A DNA stretch of 37,655 bases, from assembly GCA_021205205.1 (NCBI GenBank), contig JAJPXY010000003.1, forward strand, positions 1 through 37,655. Reading direction: 5' to 3'. The notes beneath the pieces are model-generated. The model did not search any database, was not told the origin of the DNA, and saw nothing but the letters and a program-made list of their open reading frames with translations. A program made the translations under genes and the position numbers. This DNA comes from Clostridiales bacterium. GTDB taxonomy: Bacteria; Bacillota; Clostridia; Oscillospirales; Oscillospiraceae. Positions 26,320-35,504 of the stretch are shown one piece after another (within the stretch, counting starts at the first letter, position 1; each line of letters opens with the position of its first letter).

Positions 26320-27195
26320 ATGGAAAAAAGCAGATATGAGCTGAACAAGGAGCTGGCCCAGATGCTCAAGGGTGGCGTCATCATGGACGTGACCACCCCG
26401 GAACAGGCTAAAATCGCCGAGGACGCGGGGGCCTGCGCAGTGATGGCGCTGGAGCGCATCCCGGCGGACATTCGCGCCGCCGGAGGCGTCTCCCGGACGA
26501 GCGACCCTGCCATGATAAAAGGCATCCAGGAGGCGGTTACCATCCCCGTCATGGCAAAATGCCGCATCGGTCATTTTGTGGAGGCCCAGATTTTGGAGGC
26601 CATTGAAATCGACTACATCGACGAGAGCGAGGTTCTCTCCCCTGCCGACGACGTGTATCACATCGACAAGACCCAGTTCAAGATCCTCTTCGTCTGTGGG
26701 GCCAGAGATTTGGGCGAGGCCTTGCGGCGCATTGCCGAGGGCGCATCTATGATCCGCACCAAGGGCGAACCGGGAACCGGCGACGTGGTGCAGGCGGTGC
26801 GGCATATGCGGGCCATGAACGCGGAAATCCGTCGGGTGCAGAATTTGCGGGAGGATGAGCTGTACGAGGCGGCCAAAGAACTGCAAGTGCCAGTAGATCT
26901 GCTGCGGTACGTCCACGAGAATGGCAAGCTGCCAGTGGTCAACTTTGCCGCTGGCGGCGTGGCGACCCCCGCGGACGCGGCGCTGATGATGCAGCTGGGG
27001 GCTGAGGGCGTGTTTGTCGGCTCTGGCATCTTCAAATCCGGCAACCCCGCCAAGCGGGCGGCGGCCATCGTCCAGGCCGTGACCAACTACACCGACGCCA
27101 AGCGCATTGCCGAGCTTTCCGCCGGGCTGGGCGAGGCCATGGTGGGTATCAACGAGGACGAAATCGCCCTGCTGATGGCCGAGCGGGGCAAATAA
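26320..27195 (+). CDS. pdxS: Pyridoxal 5'-phosphate synthase, PdxS subunit
   Basis: A 291-residue PdxS. It builds PLP from ribose-5-phosphate, glyceraldehyde-3-phosphate and ammonia from PdxT. The catalytic lysines are in [34 protein letters not shown] and [20 protein letters not shown]; phosphate contacts lie in [19 protein letters not shown]. Length and order fit the barrel family very well. A GGGAGTGATAGGAT site lies before the ATG. It is followed by pdxT after two bases, so they are one transcript and probably one 12+12 complex. Confidence 0.97.
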   Translation: MEKSRYELNKELAQMLKGGVIMDVTTPEQAKIAEDAGACAVMALERIPADIRAAGGVSRTSDPAMIKGIQEAVTIPVMAKCRIGHFVEAQILEAIEIDYIDESEVLSPADDVYHIDKTQFKILFVCGARDLGEALRRIAEGASMIRTKGEPGTGDVVQAVRHMRAMNAEIRRVQNLREDELYEAAKELQVPVDLLRYVHENGKLPVVNFAAGGVATPADAALMMQLGAEGVFVGSGIFKSGNPAKRAAAIVQAVTNYTDAKRIAELSAGLGEAMVGINEDEIALLMAERGK

Positions 27196-27197
27196 GC

Positions 27198-27758
27198 ATG
27201 GCAATCGGTATTTTAGCGCTCCAGGGCGCGTTCGCAGAGCACGGGGCCATGCTGGACCGGCTGGGGGCGGAGCATTTTGAAATCCGCCAGCGGCGGGATT
27301 TAGAACGCCCAATGAATGGTCTCATCCTCCCCGGCGGGGAAAGCGCCGTCATGAACAAGCTGCTCCGGGAGCTGGACCTGTACCAGCCTCTGAAAGAAAT
27401 GATCCAGGAGGGCCTGCCGGTGCTGGGTACTTGCGCCGGGCTGATTCTGTTGGCCCGCTCTGTGGAGGGTGGTCAGCCCTGCTTCGGCACCATGGACATC
27501 CGGGCAGTGCGCAACGCCTATGGACGGCAGTTGGGCAGCTTTTCCGGGGAGGCCCCCTTCGCCGGAGGCGAGAGCATCCCGCTGGTGTTCATCCGCGCCC
27601 CATATATCGCGGCGGTGGGGCTGGAGGCGGAGCCGCTGGCCCAGGTGGACGGGCGCATCGTCGCCGCCCAGCAGGGTAATCAAATCGCCACCGCCTTCCA
27701 CCCGGAGCTGACCGATGATTTGACAGTACATCGGAGATTGTTGGCTCTTAGCTGTTAG
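27198..27758 (+). CDS. pdxT: Pyridoxal 5'-phosphate synthase glutaminase, PdxT subunit
   Basis: A 186-residue class I glutaminase. It releases ammonia from glutamine and passes it into PdxS. The nucleophile Cys is in LPVLGTCAGLILLAR, the His/Glu pair is in ATAFHPELTDD, and LILPGGESAVMNKLL is the usual PdxT loop. The length is normal. It ends in TAG, showing that TAG acts as a stop in this genome, which bears on the interrupted surface gene. After it comes a 95-base gap and the ECF S component. Confidence 0.96.
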   Translation: MAIGILALQGAFAEHGAMLDRLGAEHFEIRQRRDLERPMNGLILPGGESAVMNKLLRELDLYQPLKEMIQEGLPVLGTCAGLILLARSVEGGQPCFGTMDIRAVRNAYGRQLGSFSGEAPFAGGESIPLVFIRAPYIAAVGLEAEPLAQVDGRIVAAQQGNQIATAFHPELTDDLTVHRRLLALSC

Positions 27759-27853
27759 TGGGTGAGCGGTTGCCGTTTCGTCAGCACTTTTGCCCAGCGT
27801 AGTATAAGTTTTCCACATAGAAACACCATTTACCGAGAAAAGAGGAACCAACG

Positions 27854-28453
27854 ATGAGACAAAACAAAGTATACCGACTGGCGCTGGTGGGCCTGTTCGC
27901 GGCCCTGAGCTACGTGGTCTTTACCTTTTTGCAGGTGAAAATCTCCCTGCCCGGCGGCGACGCCACCTCCATCCACCTGGGCAACGCTGTGGTGGTGCTA
28001 GGCGCGCTGCTGCTGGGCGGCCCCCTGGGGGGCCTGGCCGGGGCCATCGGCATGAGCATTGGCGACCTGCTGGACCCCATCTATATCGTCTACGTCCCCA
28101 AGACCTTTATTTTGAAGCTGTGCATTGGCCTGATTGCCGGGGGCGTGGCCCACGGCCTGGGCAAAATCAACCAGCAGACCGACCAGAAGAAGATTTTCGG
28201 CTGGGCGCTGGCCGCCGCCATCGCGGGGCTGGCCTTCAACGTGGTGTTCGATCCGCTGCTGGGCTACTACTATAAGCTGCTGATTTTGGGCAAGCCCGCC
28301 GCCGACCTGACCCTGGCCTGGAACATCGGCGCGACCTCCATCAACGCCGTCATTTCCACCGTGGTCTCCGTGCTGGTCTACACCCTGCTCCGGCCCGCTC
28401 TGACCAAGGCCGGGGTCATGCGGCAGATTTGGGGCGACAAGTTTACCGCGTGA
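27854..28453 (+). CDS. ECF transporter S component (vitamin uptake, substrate uncertain)
   Basis: A 199-residue membrane protein with about six hydrophobic segments. The N-terminal ALVGLFAALSYVVFTFLQVK and the GNAVVVLGALLLGGPLGGLAG stretch, followed by GMSIGDLLDP, are typical of S components of energy-coupling factor importers, which bind a vitamin and pair with a shared ECF module. It follows pdxST on the same strand with a fair ribosome site (AGAGGAACCAACG), so a vitamin B6 precursor is one candidate substrate; this rests on position only. Thiamine precursors, folate or others are not excluded. A strong terminator follows. Confidence 0.82.
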   Translation: MRQNKVYRLALVGLFAALSYVVFTFLQVKISLPGGDATSIHLGNAVVVLGALLLGGPLGGLAGAIGMSIGDLLDPIYIVYVPKTFILKLCIGLIAGGVAHGLGKINQQTDQKKIFGWALAAAIAGLAFNVVFDPLLGYYYKLLILGKPAADLTLAWNIGATSINAVISTVVSVLVYTLLRPALTKAGVMRQIWGDKFTA

Positions 28454-28476
28454 GCGTTTTTCCCGAGCAACAACAA

Positions 28477-28512
28477 GTCCCGGCCTGCACCCAGGCCGGG
28501 ACGATTTGTTTT
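28477..28512 (+). terminator. Terminator after the ECF S component
   Basis: An 11-base-pair perfect stem (GTCCCGGCCTG with CAGGCCGGGAC), a four-base loop and GATTTGTTTT. Confidence 0.88.
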
Positions 28513-28578
28513 GGTAAGGTTGAGAGGGCAGGTTCGTTTCTCGGAAATCAGAAAAGCATGATGAAAAACTCCGTTTTT

Positions 28579-28688
28579 TGTAGGGGCGGCCCGTGGCCGC
28601 CCGAAAAATCGAACTGCGCTGCCCAGGGCGGCCACAGGGAGGGGCAAAGCCCCGGAAGTACCGCTTGACGGTAAGGGCCGCCCCTACA
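28579..28688. repeat. Palindromic repeat copy 3 (110 bp), between the ECF gene and deoC
   Basis: Begins TGTAGGGGCGGCCC and ends GGGCCGCCCCTACA. It is longer than the other copies by about 40 bases; the extra part includes GGGGCAAAGCCCC and a CCGCTTGACGG hairpin. It lies between convergent genes. Confidence 0.82.
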
Positions 28689-28711
28689 GGTGAATGGATG
28701 AAATTGGGTTC

Positions 28712-29371
28712 TTACTTGTTTTCTTCCGCCTTGACCAGCTTGACGATGCGGCTGGTGCCCAGCCGGTCCGCGCCCAGGGCCATGAAGTCCTCTGCGTCCT
28801 GGAGGCTGGAGATGCCGCCCGCGGCCTTGATTTTCACGTCCGGCCCCACATGGGCGGCGAACAGCGCCACGTCCTCCCGGGTGGCCCCGCCGGTGGAGAA
28901 GCCGGTGGAGGTCTTGATGTAATCCGCCCCGGCCTCGGTGACGATGGCGCACATCCGCACCTTTTCCTCCTCGGTGAGCAGGCAGGTCTCGATGATGACC
29001 TTCAGGGTCTTGCCCCGGCAGGCTGCCTTGACGGACTGGATCTCGTTCAGTACCAGGTTCCACAGGCCGTCCTTGACCCAGCCCAGGTTGATGACCATGT
29101 CGATCTCGTCCGCGCCGCCGTCGGCGGCGTCGGCGGCCTCAAAGGCTTTCACGGCGGTGGTGTTGTAGCCGTTGGGGAAGCCGATGACGGTGCAGACCTT
29201 CACGCGCCCCGCCAGATACTCCGCGCAGCGGCGGACGTAAGAGGGCGGGATGCAGATGCTGGCGGTCTGGTAACGCACCGCGTCGTCGCAAATCGTCTGA
29301 ATTTCCGCCCAGGAGGCGTCCTGACGCAGCAGGGTGTGGTCTACGTGGCGGAGAATTTCGGTGTAATCCAT
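28712..29371 (-). CDS. deoC: Deoxyribose-phosphate aldolase
   Basis: A 219-residue DeoC of class I. It splits 2-deoxyribose-5-phosphate into acetaldehyde and glyceraldehyde-3-phosphate. The Schiff-base Lys is in [19 protein letters not shown]; the second Lys and Asp/Glu are in [15 protein letters not shown]; the phosphate-binding region has [16 protein letters not shown]. The length is normal. The ribosome site is AAGGAAAGGACAAACCACT. It is the last of a pdp-udk-deoC run, which joins the release of deoxyribose-1-phosphate by Pdp to central carbon use; the phosphopentomutase needed in between is not in the window. Confidence 0.95.
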   Translation of the reverse strand: MDYTEILRHVDHTLLRQDASWAEIQTICDDAVRYQTASICIPPSYVRRCAEYLAGRVKVCTVIGFPNGYNTTAVKAFEAADAADGGADEIDMVINLGWVKDGLWNLVLNEIQSVKAACRGKTLKVIIETCLLTEEEKVRMCAIVTEAGADYIKTSTGFSTGGATREDVALFAAHVGPDVKIKAAGGISSLQDAEDFMALGADRLGTSRIVKLVKAEENK

Positions 29372-29412
29372 AGTGGTTTGTCCTTTCCTTGTGCGGCGAT
29401 GGTTCGCCGCTT

Positions 29413-30066
29413 TTATTCTTCCAGCGCGGCGGGTTCAGGGAATGCCGCCGCGCTTTTCAGGTGCTTGCGGATGCGCTCCACGATCATCTCCAGCGCCACC
29501 ATGTTTTTGCCGCCCTCCGGCACCACCAGGTCGGCGTTTTTCCGGCTGGGTTCCACGAACTGCTCGTGCATGGGCTTCACGGTGGTCAGGTACTGGTCGA
29601 GGACGGAGTCCACGGAGCGCGCCCGGTCCCGGACGTCCCGCCGGATGCGGCGGCAGAGCCGCACGTCGGCGTCGGTGTCCACAAAGATTTTGATGTCCAT
29701 CTCCCGGCAAAGGTCCGGGTCGGCAAAAATCAGGATGCCCTCCACCAGAATGACCGGCCTTGGCTGGACCAGCAGCGTCTTGCCGCTGCGGTTGTGGACG
29801 GAGTAGTCGTAAACCGGGCAGCGGACGCCCCGCCCCTCTTTCAGCTCCCGGAGGTGGCGCACCATCAGCGCCGTCTCGAAAGCGTCCGGGTGGTCGTAGT
29901 TCAGGGCGCAGCGCTCCTCATAGGTCATGTCATCGTGGGCGCGGTAATAGTTGTCGTGGCTCAGCAGCGTGATGTCGTCCCCAAAGTAGGCCATCAGGGC
30001 CTCCACCAGGGTGGTTTTGCCGCTGCCGCTGCCACCGGCAATGCCGATCACCATTGGGCGTTCCAT
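29413..30066 (-). CDS. udk: Uridine kinase
   Basis: A 217-residue kinase. It phosphorylates uridine and cytidine. The P-loop is [19 protein letters not shown] near the N-terminus; [18 protein letters not shown] and [12 protein letters not shown] are the substrate-binding motifs typical of uridine kinases; [15 protein letters not shown] is Walker B-like, and [17 protein letters not shown] is the lid. It starts 15 bases after the pdp stop with AGGAGGGACGGC, so the two are cotranscribed. Full length. Confidence 0.94.
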   Translation of the reverse strand: MERPMVIGIAGGSGSGKTTLVEALMAYFGDDITLLSHDNYYRAHDDMTYEERCALNYDHPDAFETALMVRHLRELKEGRGVRCPVYDYSVHNRSGKTLLVQPRPVILVEGILIFADPDLCREMDIKIFVDTDADVRLCRRIRRDVRDRARSVDSVLDQYLTTVKPMHEQFVEPSRKNADLVVPEGGKNMVALEMIVERIRKHLKSAAAFPEPAALEE

Positions 30067-30081
30067 TTTTTGCCGTCCCTC

Positions 30082-31383
30082 CTATCGAACGATGCCGTAA
30101 ATCAGCGTCTCGGGTGCGGGCCGCTCCTCCCCGATGGTCAGGGCGGAGAGCACCTGCCGCCCGGCGGCGTCCAGCGCGTCCGGCTGGTTGGTGTGCAGCC
30201 AGGCCAGCACGTCTCCGGCGGAGACGGCGTCGCCGGTCTTTTTGGCCAGCACGATGCCCGCCGCGTGGTCGATGGGGTCGCCCTTCTTCACCCGGCCGGC
30301 CCCCAGCACCACTGATGCCTCACCCACCTGCTTCGCGTCCATGTGGGTGATCCAGCCGGAGCGGTCGGCATAGACCGGGCGGACGTGGGCCGCCTGGGGC
30401 AGCAGGGACAGGTCCCGCAGCACGGAGGAATCGCCGCCCTGGGCCTCCGCCCAGCGGCAGAGGGTCTCGAAGGCCGCGCCGCTGGCGATGCAGTCCAGCA
30501 CCCGCGCCTCCGCCTCCTCCCGGCTCCAGCCGTGGCACAGGGAGAGCAGCGTGGCAGACAGGGCCACGCACAGTGTTTTCAGGTCGCTGTCGCCCTTGCC
30601 CTGGAGCAGCTCCGCCGCCTCCCGGACCTCCAGGGCGTTGCCCACGGCGTGGCCCAGGGGCACGTCCATGTTGGTCAGCAGCGCCGCCGTGTTGCGGCCG
30701 TGGCCCCGGCCCAGGGCCACCATGGTCTCAGCCAACTGCCGCCCCTCGGCCTCGGTTTTCATGAACGCGCCGGAGCCGATTTTCACGTCCAAAACGATGG
30801 ATTTCGCCCCGGCCGCCAGCTTTTTGGACATAATGGAGGAGGCGATGAGGGGCAGACTGCCCACCGTGCCGGTGGCGTCCCGCAGGGCGTAGAGCTTTTT
30901 GTCGGCGGGGCAGAGGTTGCCGGTCTGGCCGATGACGGCCACGCCCACTTCCTCCACCACCCGGAGAAACTCCTCCGCGGAAAGCTCCGTGCGGAAGCCG
31001 GGGATAGACTCCAGCTTGTCGATGGTGCCGCCGGTGTGACCCAGCCCCCGGCCGGACATCTTGGCCAGCCGTCCGCCCAGGGACGCCACCACCGGGGCCA
31101 CGATGAGGGTGGTTTTGTCGCCCACGCCGCCGGTGGAGTGCTTGTCCACCGTCAGGGGGCCGAAGGCGGAGAGGTCCACCGTGTCGCCGCTGTGGAGCAT
31201 GGCGTCGGTGAGGACGGCGGTCTCGTCGCCGTCCATCCCCCGCCAGCAGATGGCCATTGCCATGGCCGCCATCTGGTAGTCCGGGATGTCGCCGTCGGTG
31301 TAGCCGCGGATCATCCAGCGAATTTCCGCCTCGGTCAGGGCCTGGCCCGCTTTTTTGGTTTCAATCAGGTCTGTCATGCGCAT
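30082..31383 (-). CDS. pdp: Pyrimidine-nucleoside phosphorylase
   Basis: A 433-residue member of the thymidine/pyrimidine phosphorylase family. It cleaves uridine, thymidine or deoxyuridine with phosphate. The N-terminus (MRMTDLIETKKAG) resembles the Bacillus enzyme; the phosphate site is TVDKHSTGGVGDKTTLIVAP; GRGLGHTGGTIDKLESIPGF and ASSIMSKKLAAGAKSIVLDV are the family signature and substrate motifs. Whether it prefers thymidine only (deoA) or all pyrimidines cannot be told for sure, though the match to the Firmicute pdp type is better. It ends in TAG. First gene of the unit with udk and deoC; its promoter was not identified. Confidence 0.93.
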   Translation of the reverse strand: MRMTDLIETKKAGQALTEAEIRWMIRGYTDGDIPDYQMAAMAMAICWRGMDGDETAVLTDAMLHSGDTVDLSAFGPLTVDKHSTGGVGDKTTLIVAPVVASLGGRLAKMSGRGLGHTGGTIDKLESIPGFRTELSAEEFLRVVEEVGVAVIGQTGNLCPADKKLYALRDATGTVGSLPLIASSIMSKKLAAGAKSIVLDVKIGSGAFMKTEAEGRQLAETMVALGRGHGRNTAALLTNMDVPLGHAVGNALEVREAAELLQGKGDSDLKTLCVALSATLLSLCHGWSREEAEARVLDCIASGAAFETLCRWAEAQGGDSSVLRDLSLLPQAAHVRPVYADRSGWITHMDAKQVGEASVVLGAGRVKKGDPIDHAAGIVLAKKTGDAVSAGDVLAWLHTNQPDALDAAGRQVLSALTIGEERPAPETLIYGIVR

Positions 31384-31485
31384 GGCAGTTCATCCCCATT
31401 CTGCCGCTGTTGGTACGAAATTGAGAAAATTGGTTATCCCTTTTACACGGCTCCCATGGTACACTTGGTTTTGTTTTTTTGAATG

Positions 31486-31553
31486 TGTAGGGGCGGCCCT
31501 TGGCCGCCCGCATCCAGAGGGTGGTTTTCGGGCGGCCACGGGCCGCCACTACA
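31486..31553. repeat. Palindromic repeat copy 4 (68 bp), upstream of pdp
   Basis: Begins TGTAGGGGCGGCCC and ends GGGCCGCCACTACA, with the same central GGGCGGCCACGGGCC as copies 1 and 2. Confidence 0.82.
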
Positions 31554-31657
31554 GGCGTGTGGTAAAAATTGCTGGAGCGGATTCAAAGGGATGACCAGCG
31601 TTGAAAAACGCTGTTGCGACGCGCCGCGTCCAGCGGCAAACGCGGGCTTTGGCACAG

Positions 31658-31695
31658 CCCCGCGTCCGAGGGGGACGCGGGGCGCGGTGTTTTTG
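31658..31695. terminator. Strong GC hairpin downstream of the permease genes
   Basis: Perfect 10-base-pair stem (CCCCGCGTCC with GGACGCGGGG) and a five-base loop. A T run (GTGTTTTTG) follows only on the plus strand; on the minus strand, where the genes are, no T tract follows. It may still stabilise or end the importer transcript. Confidence 0.4.
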
Positions 31696-31711
31696 TGTGA
31701 AAATAGTGTGT

Positions 31712-32650
31712 TTAGCGTTGTCCCTTGTCGTATGGGATGCCCTCGGCCTTGGGCGCTCTGGAGTTCTTGGAGGTGAACGCCAGCACCACCAGGCAGATGA
31801 TGTAGGGCAGCATATTGTAGAGGTTGCCGGGCAGGTTCAGCGCCGCCAGGAAGTCGAAGGCGGTGTACACGTTGGACAGCGCCCGGAGCATACCGAACAG
31901 CAGCGCCGCCAGGGCGATGTTGTGGGGCTTCCACTGGCCGAAGATCATAACGGCCAGGGCCAGGAAACCGAAGCCCGCCACGCCGTTCTCGAACTTCCAC
32001 TCGCTGACGCCGGCGGTGATATAGACGATGCCGCCCAGGCCGCCCAACATACCGGAAATCAGAACACCGGCATAGCGCATTTTGTAGACATTGATGCCCA
32101 CAGAGTCCGCCGCCTGGGGATGCTCACCGCAGGCCATCAGCCGCAGGCCGAACCGGGTCTTGTAGAGGATGAAGTAGGAGAGAATCAGCAGGATGAGCGC
32201 TATGAGCATGAACCAGTTGAACTCAAACTTGCCGATGTAGACCACGAGGGCCTTCTTCTGGTTCACGTACTGGATGATGGAGGAGACGTTGTCCACGCTC
32301 TCCGCCGTGTTCATGGCCTTGACAAAGACCGTGGCGGCGGCGGTACCCAACAGGTTCATGGCGGTGCCCACCAGGGTCTGGTCCGCCTGGAAGTTGATGG
32401 CGGCCACGGCCAGCAGCAGGGAGTACACCGTGCCCAGAGCCATGGAACAGACCACCACCAACAAAATCATCAGCGGGGCGGGCAGGTTGGGCATGAATTT
32501 CATCACCAGCGCGCCGCCCAGAGCGCCCATGACCATGATGCCCTCCAGGCCGATGTTGATGATGCCGGAGTGTTCTGAGAAGCAGCCGCCCAGGGCCACC
32601 AGCATCAGGACCGACGCGAAAATCAGCGTATATTGCAGCAGCAGGATCAT
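31712..32650 (-). CDS. BMP-type nucleoside ABC transporter, second permease
   Basis: A 312-residue membrane protein with about eight to ten hydrophobic segments, of the branched-chain/nucleoside permease type (NupQ/YufQ-like). The sequence LGGCFSEHSGIINIGLEGIMVMGALGG is the family signature; MACGEHPQAADSVGIN and YAGVLISGMLGGLGGIVY are the loops that contact the ATPase and a conserved helix. It overlaps the stop of the first permease by ATGA, so translation is coupled. Last gene of the importer run. Confidence 0.92.
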   Translation of the reverse strand: MILLLQYTLIFASVLMLVALGGCFSEHSGIINIGLEGIMVMGALGGALVMKFMPNLPAPLMILLVVVCSMALGTVYSLLLAVAAINFQADQTLVGTAMNLLGTAAATVFVKAMNTAESVDNVSSIIQYVNQKKALVVYIGKFEFNWFMLIALILLILSYFILYKTRFGLRLMACGEHPQAADSVGINVYKMRYAGVLISGMLGGLGGIVYITAGVSEWKFENGVAGFGFLALAVMIFGQWKPHNIALAALLFGMLRALSNVYTAFDFLAALNLPGNLYNMLPYIICLVVLAFTSKNSRAPKAEGIPYDKGQR

Positions 32651-33792
32651 TGCTCAGCCCCTCCTTTCGCGTCCTCGGACGCCTTCTTTTCGGCCTTCTT
32701 TTCCTCCGAGCGGTCCAGCCGCTTGTTCATGACATACTTGAAGAACATCACGAAGCCGCAGGCATAGATGATGATGGAGGAGATCAGGTCGGAGATCTGG
32801 GCGCAGTACATGGTCTTATCCACATATGCGCCGCCGCTGGAGATGTGCTGGACGAAGAAGGAGGACAGGATGGAACCCAGGGGGCTAAGGCCGCCCAGGA
32901 AGGCTGCGGCGATGCCGTTGAAGCCCATATCCGGCACGGAGGCCTGGCTGCAGGACCACTGCTCGAAGCCGGTCAGGAAGTACAGGGCCGCGCCCATGCT
33001 CGCCAGCGCACCGGCGATGGCCATGGTCATGACCAGGTTCTTCTTTTCCTGCATACCGCAGTACTTGGCGGCATTTTTGTTGTAGCCGGTGGCCTTCAGC
33101 TCGTAGCCCATCTTGGTCTTTTCCAGAACGACCCAGACGATGATGGCGATGATGATGGACAGCGGGACGGCGATGGTGACATATTCATTGCCGTTGAACA
33201 GCTTGTCCAGCCCCAGAGTAGGCAGGATCGCGCTGGGGTTGGTACTGGCCAGCGGCAGGGTATAGGGGCTGGTGGAATCCTTGACGCTGGTGAGCAGCGT
33301 GTTGACGGAGTAGAGGCTGATCCAGTTGAGCATGATGCAGGAGATGACCACGTTCACGTTGCGGTAGGCGTAGAGCAGGCCGGAGATAGCGCCCAGGATG
33401 GCGCCGGCGAGGATGGCGCCGATGAGGCACACATACCAGGGCATATTCAGAGCCAGAGCCAGGTACAGGCTGGTGCCTGCGCCGATGACGTACTGACCGG
33501 CAGCGCCGATGTTGAACAGGCCCGCTTTATAGGCGAACAGCACCGACAGGCTGCACAGCAGCAGCGGCGCGGTCTTGGCCAGGGTGTTGCCCAGGTACTT
33601 GAGCTTGGTATCCGTCCGGGAATAGGTCAAAAAGTTCTTGATGATGGTGACAATGGCCTGGTTTGCGCCGCTCGGCTCGATGATGAGCAGAACGATGTAG
33701 CCCACCACAAGGCCGATGAGGATGCACAGCAGCGAGGCCAGCAGGGACTGTACCCCGGCGTTGCGCAGCAAAGATGTCTTTTCTTTTTTCAT
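32647..33792 (-). CDS. BMP-type nucleoside ABC transporter, first permease
   Basis: A 381-residue membrane protein (NupP/YufP-like) with about ten hydrophobic segments and a charged C-terminal tail (RSEEKKAEKKASEDAKGG). GLFNIGAAGQYVIGAGTSLYL is the family signature, and ELKATGYNKNAAKYCGMQ is the coupling loop that meets the ATPase. It makes the channel together with the second permease. The ATG overlaps the stop of the ATPase gene (ATGA). Confidence 0.92.
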   Translation of the reverse strand: MKKEKTSLLRNAGVQSLLASLLCILIGLVVGYIVLLIIEPSGANQAIVTIIKNFLTYSRTDTKLKYLGNTLAKTAPLLLCSLSVLFAYKAGLFNIGAAGQYVIGAGTSLYLALALNMPWYVCLIGAILAGAILGAISGLLYAYRNVNVVISCIMLNWISLYSVNTLLTSVKDSTSPYTLPLASTNPSAILPTLGLDKLFNGNEYVTIAVPLSIIIAIIVWVVLEKTKMGYELKATGYNKNAAKYCGMQEKKNLVMTMAIAGALASMGAALYFLTGFEQWSCSQASVPDMGFNGIAAAFLGGLSPLGSILSSFFVQHISSGGAYVDKTMYCAQISDLISSIIIYACGFVMFFKYVMNKRLDRSEEKKAEKKASEDAKGGAEQ

Positions 33793-35330
33793 GCGCTTGT
33801 CGCCCCCCTCTTTGCGCCGGCCATATACAGGCCCATCTCTTCCACGGTGGTGGTCTTGGGGTCCAGTTCGCCGACGATCTCGCCCTCGTACATGACCAGG
33901 ATGCGGTCAGACAGGGACATGACCTCGTCCAGCTCCAGGCTGACCAGCAGCACGCCCTTTCCGGCGTCCCGGGTGGCGACGATTTGCTTGTGGATGTACT
34001 CGATGGCGCCTACGTCCAGTCCGCGGGTGGGCTGCACCGCCACCAGCAGCTCGGGGTTCTTGTCGATCTCCCGGGCGATGATGGCCTTCTGCTGGTTGCC
34101 GCCGGACATACTGCGGGCGACGGTGATGGGCCCCTGGCCGCTGCGCACGTCGTACTCCACGATGAGCCGCTCGGCGTAGCTGCGGATGGCCCCCCGCTTC
34201 AGGAAGCCCGCCTTGCTGACGAACTCCGGCTCGAAGTACCGCTGGAGGACCATGTTATACTCCAGCGTGTAGTCCAGCACCAGGCCGTGCTTGTGCCGGT
34301 CCTCGGGGATGTGGCTCATGCCCATGGTGGAGCGCTTGCGGATGGGGGCGTGGGTGATGTCCTGCCCCTCCAGCTGGACTGTGCCGGAGGATACCGGCTC
34401 CAGGCCGGTCAGGCCGTAGACCAGCTCGGTCTGGCCGTTGCCGTCGATACCGGCGATGCAGACGATCTCGCCCGCCCGCACCTGGAAGGACACGTTCTTG
34501 ACGGCGTTGTTGCTGTGGGCCTTGGAGGCCACGGTCAGCCCCTGCACGTCCAGGATGACCTTGCCGGGCTTGGCCTCGTCCTTCTGCACCACGAACTCCA
34601 CGTCCCGGCCCACCATCATGCGGGAAAGCTCTTCCCGGGTGGTGCCCGCGATGTCGATGGTGCCGATGTACTTGCCCTTGCGCAGGACGGTGCAGCGGTC
34701 GGCCACCTCCATGATCTCGTTGAGCTTATGGGAAATGAACAGGATGCTCTTGCCCTCGGCGGCCAGGTTGCGCATGATCTGCATCAGTTCTTCGATTTCC
34801 TGGGGCGTCAGCACCGCCGTCGGCTCGTCGAAGATGAGGATCTCGTTGTCCCGGTAGAGCATTTTCATGATCTCGGTGCGCTGCTGCATACCGACCGTGA
34901 TGTCCTCCACCATGGCGTCGGGGTCCACCTTTAAGCCGTACTTGTCGGACAGGGCGACGACCTTTTTTCGCGCCTCGGCCTTTTGCAGCACGCCGCCCTT
35001 TGTGGTCGGCTCCACGCCCAGGATGATGTTGTCCAGTACGGAGAAGCATTCCACCAGCTTGAAGTGCTGATGCACCATGCCGATGCCCAAATCGTTGGCG
35101 TCGTTGGGGTCCTTGATCTGGACCTCCTTGCCGTCCTTTTTGATGATGCCTTCCTCCGCCTGGTACAAGCCGAACAGGACGCTCATCAGGGTGGATTTAC
35201 CCGCGCCGTTTTCGCCCAACAGCGCGTGGATCTCGCCCTTTCGGAGTTGGAGCGTGATGTCATCGTTGGCGATGATGCCGGGAAAACGCTTGGTGATGTG
35301 GAGCATTTCAATGGCATATGGCTGTTCCAA
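33789..35330 (-). CDS. BMP-type nucleoside ABC transporter, ATP-binding protein
   Basis: A 513-residue protein with two ABC domains in tandem (NupO/YufO-like). The first has Walker A LLGENGAGKSTLMSVLFG, a VGMQQRTEIMKMLYRD signature region and Walker B EILIFDEPTAVLTPQ. The second (from about residue 255) has a Walker A lacking the Lys, CIAGIDGNGQTELVYGL, as is usual in this subfamily, plus MSGGNQQKAIIAREID and LLVAVQPTRGLDVGA. It powers nucleoside uptake through the two permeases. The 224-base gap to the lipoprotein gene contains a terminator, so it is probably made at a lower level than the binding protein. Confidence 0.94.
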   Translation of the reverse strand: MEQPYAIEMLHITKRFPGIIANDDITLQLRKGEIHALLGENGAGKSTLMSVLFGLYQAEEGIIKKDGKEVQIKDPNDANDLGIGMVHQHFKLVECFSVLDNIILGVEPTTKGGVLQKAEARKKVVALSDKYGLKVDPDAMVEDITVGMQQRTEIMKMLYRDNEILIFDEPTAVLTPQEIEELMQIMRNLAAEGKSILFISHKLNEIMEVADRCTVLRKGKYIGTIDIAGTTREELSRMMVGRDVEFVVQKDEAKPGKVILDVQGLTVASKAHSNNAVKNVSFQVRAGEIVCIAGIDGNGQTELVYGLTGLEPVSSGTVQLEGQDITHAPIRKRSTMGMSHIPEDRHKHGLVLDYTLEYNMVLQRYFEPEFVSKAGFLKRGAIRSYAERLIVEYDVRSGQGPITVARSMSGGNQQKAIIAREIDKNPELLVAVQPTRGLDVGAIEYIHKQIVATRDAGKGVLLVSLELDEVMSLSDRILVMYEGEIVGELDPKTTTVEEMGLYMAGAKRGATSA

Positions 35331-35504
35331 AGCTTTCGACCTCCCTCTTTCAATAATATTCGGGTTATCGCCCGACTGTTGAATCTAAGTATACTATAAC
35401 TTACGCGCTTTTTCAAACAAATTTGACAAATTTGCCAAAATAAATATCGCCGTTATTGGGTTATCCAATTTGCGGGGCCACAGGGCGCGCCTTGCCGCGC
35501 AAAA

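Larger units (their letters stand above)
31384..31711. other. Intergenic region between pdp and the nucleoside permease gene
   Basis: 328 bases with no gene. It holds repeat copy 4, a strong hairpin (31658-31682) and an AT-rich patch at 31410-31485 that is the likely pdp promoter region on the minus strand, without a clear hexamer pair. Confidence 0.4.

Noticed and set aside
28429..28668. Small open frames with a CRGGPWPP-like translation (also near 13140 and 31483)
   Set aside because: They are translations of the palindromic repeat, not genes.
13072..31553. CRISPR array
   Set aside because: The repeats are four palindromic copies far apart with genes between them, not short repeats with even spacers, and no cas genes are present.
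34726..35049. Extra open frames within the ABC ATPase and other GC-rich genes
   Set aside because: Shadow frames with Arg/Pro/Gly/His-rich composition that arise from high GC third positions.
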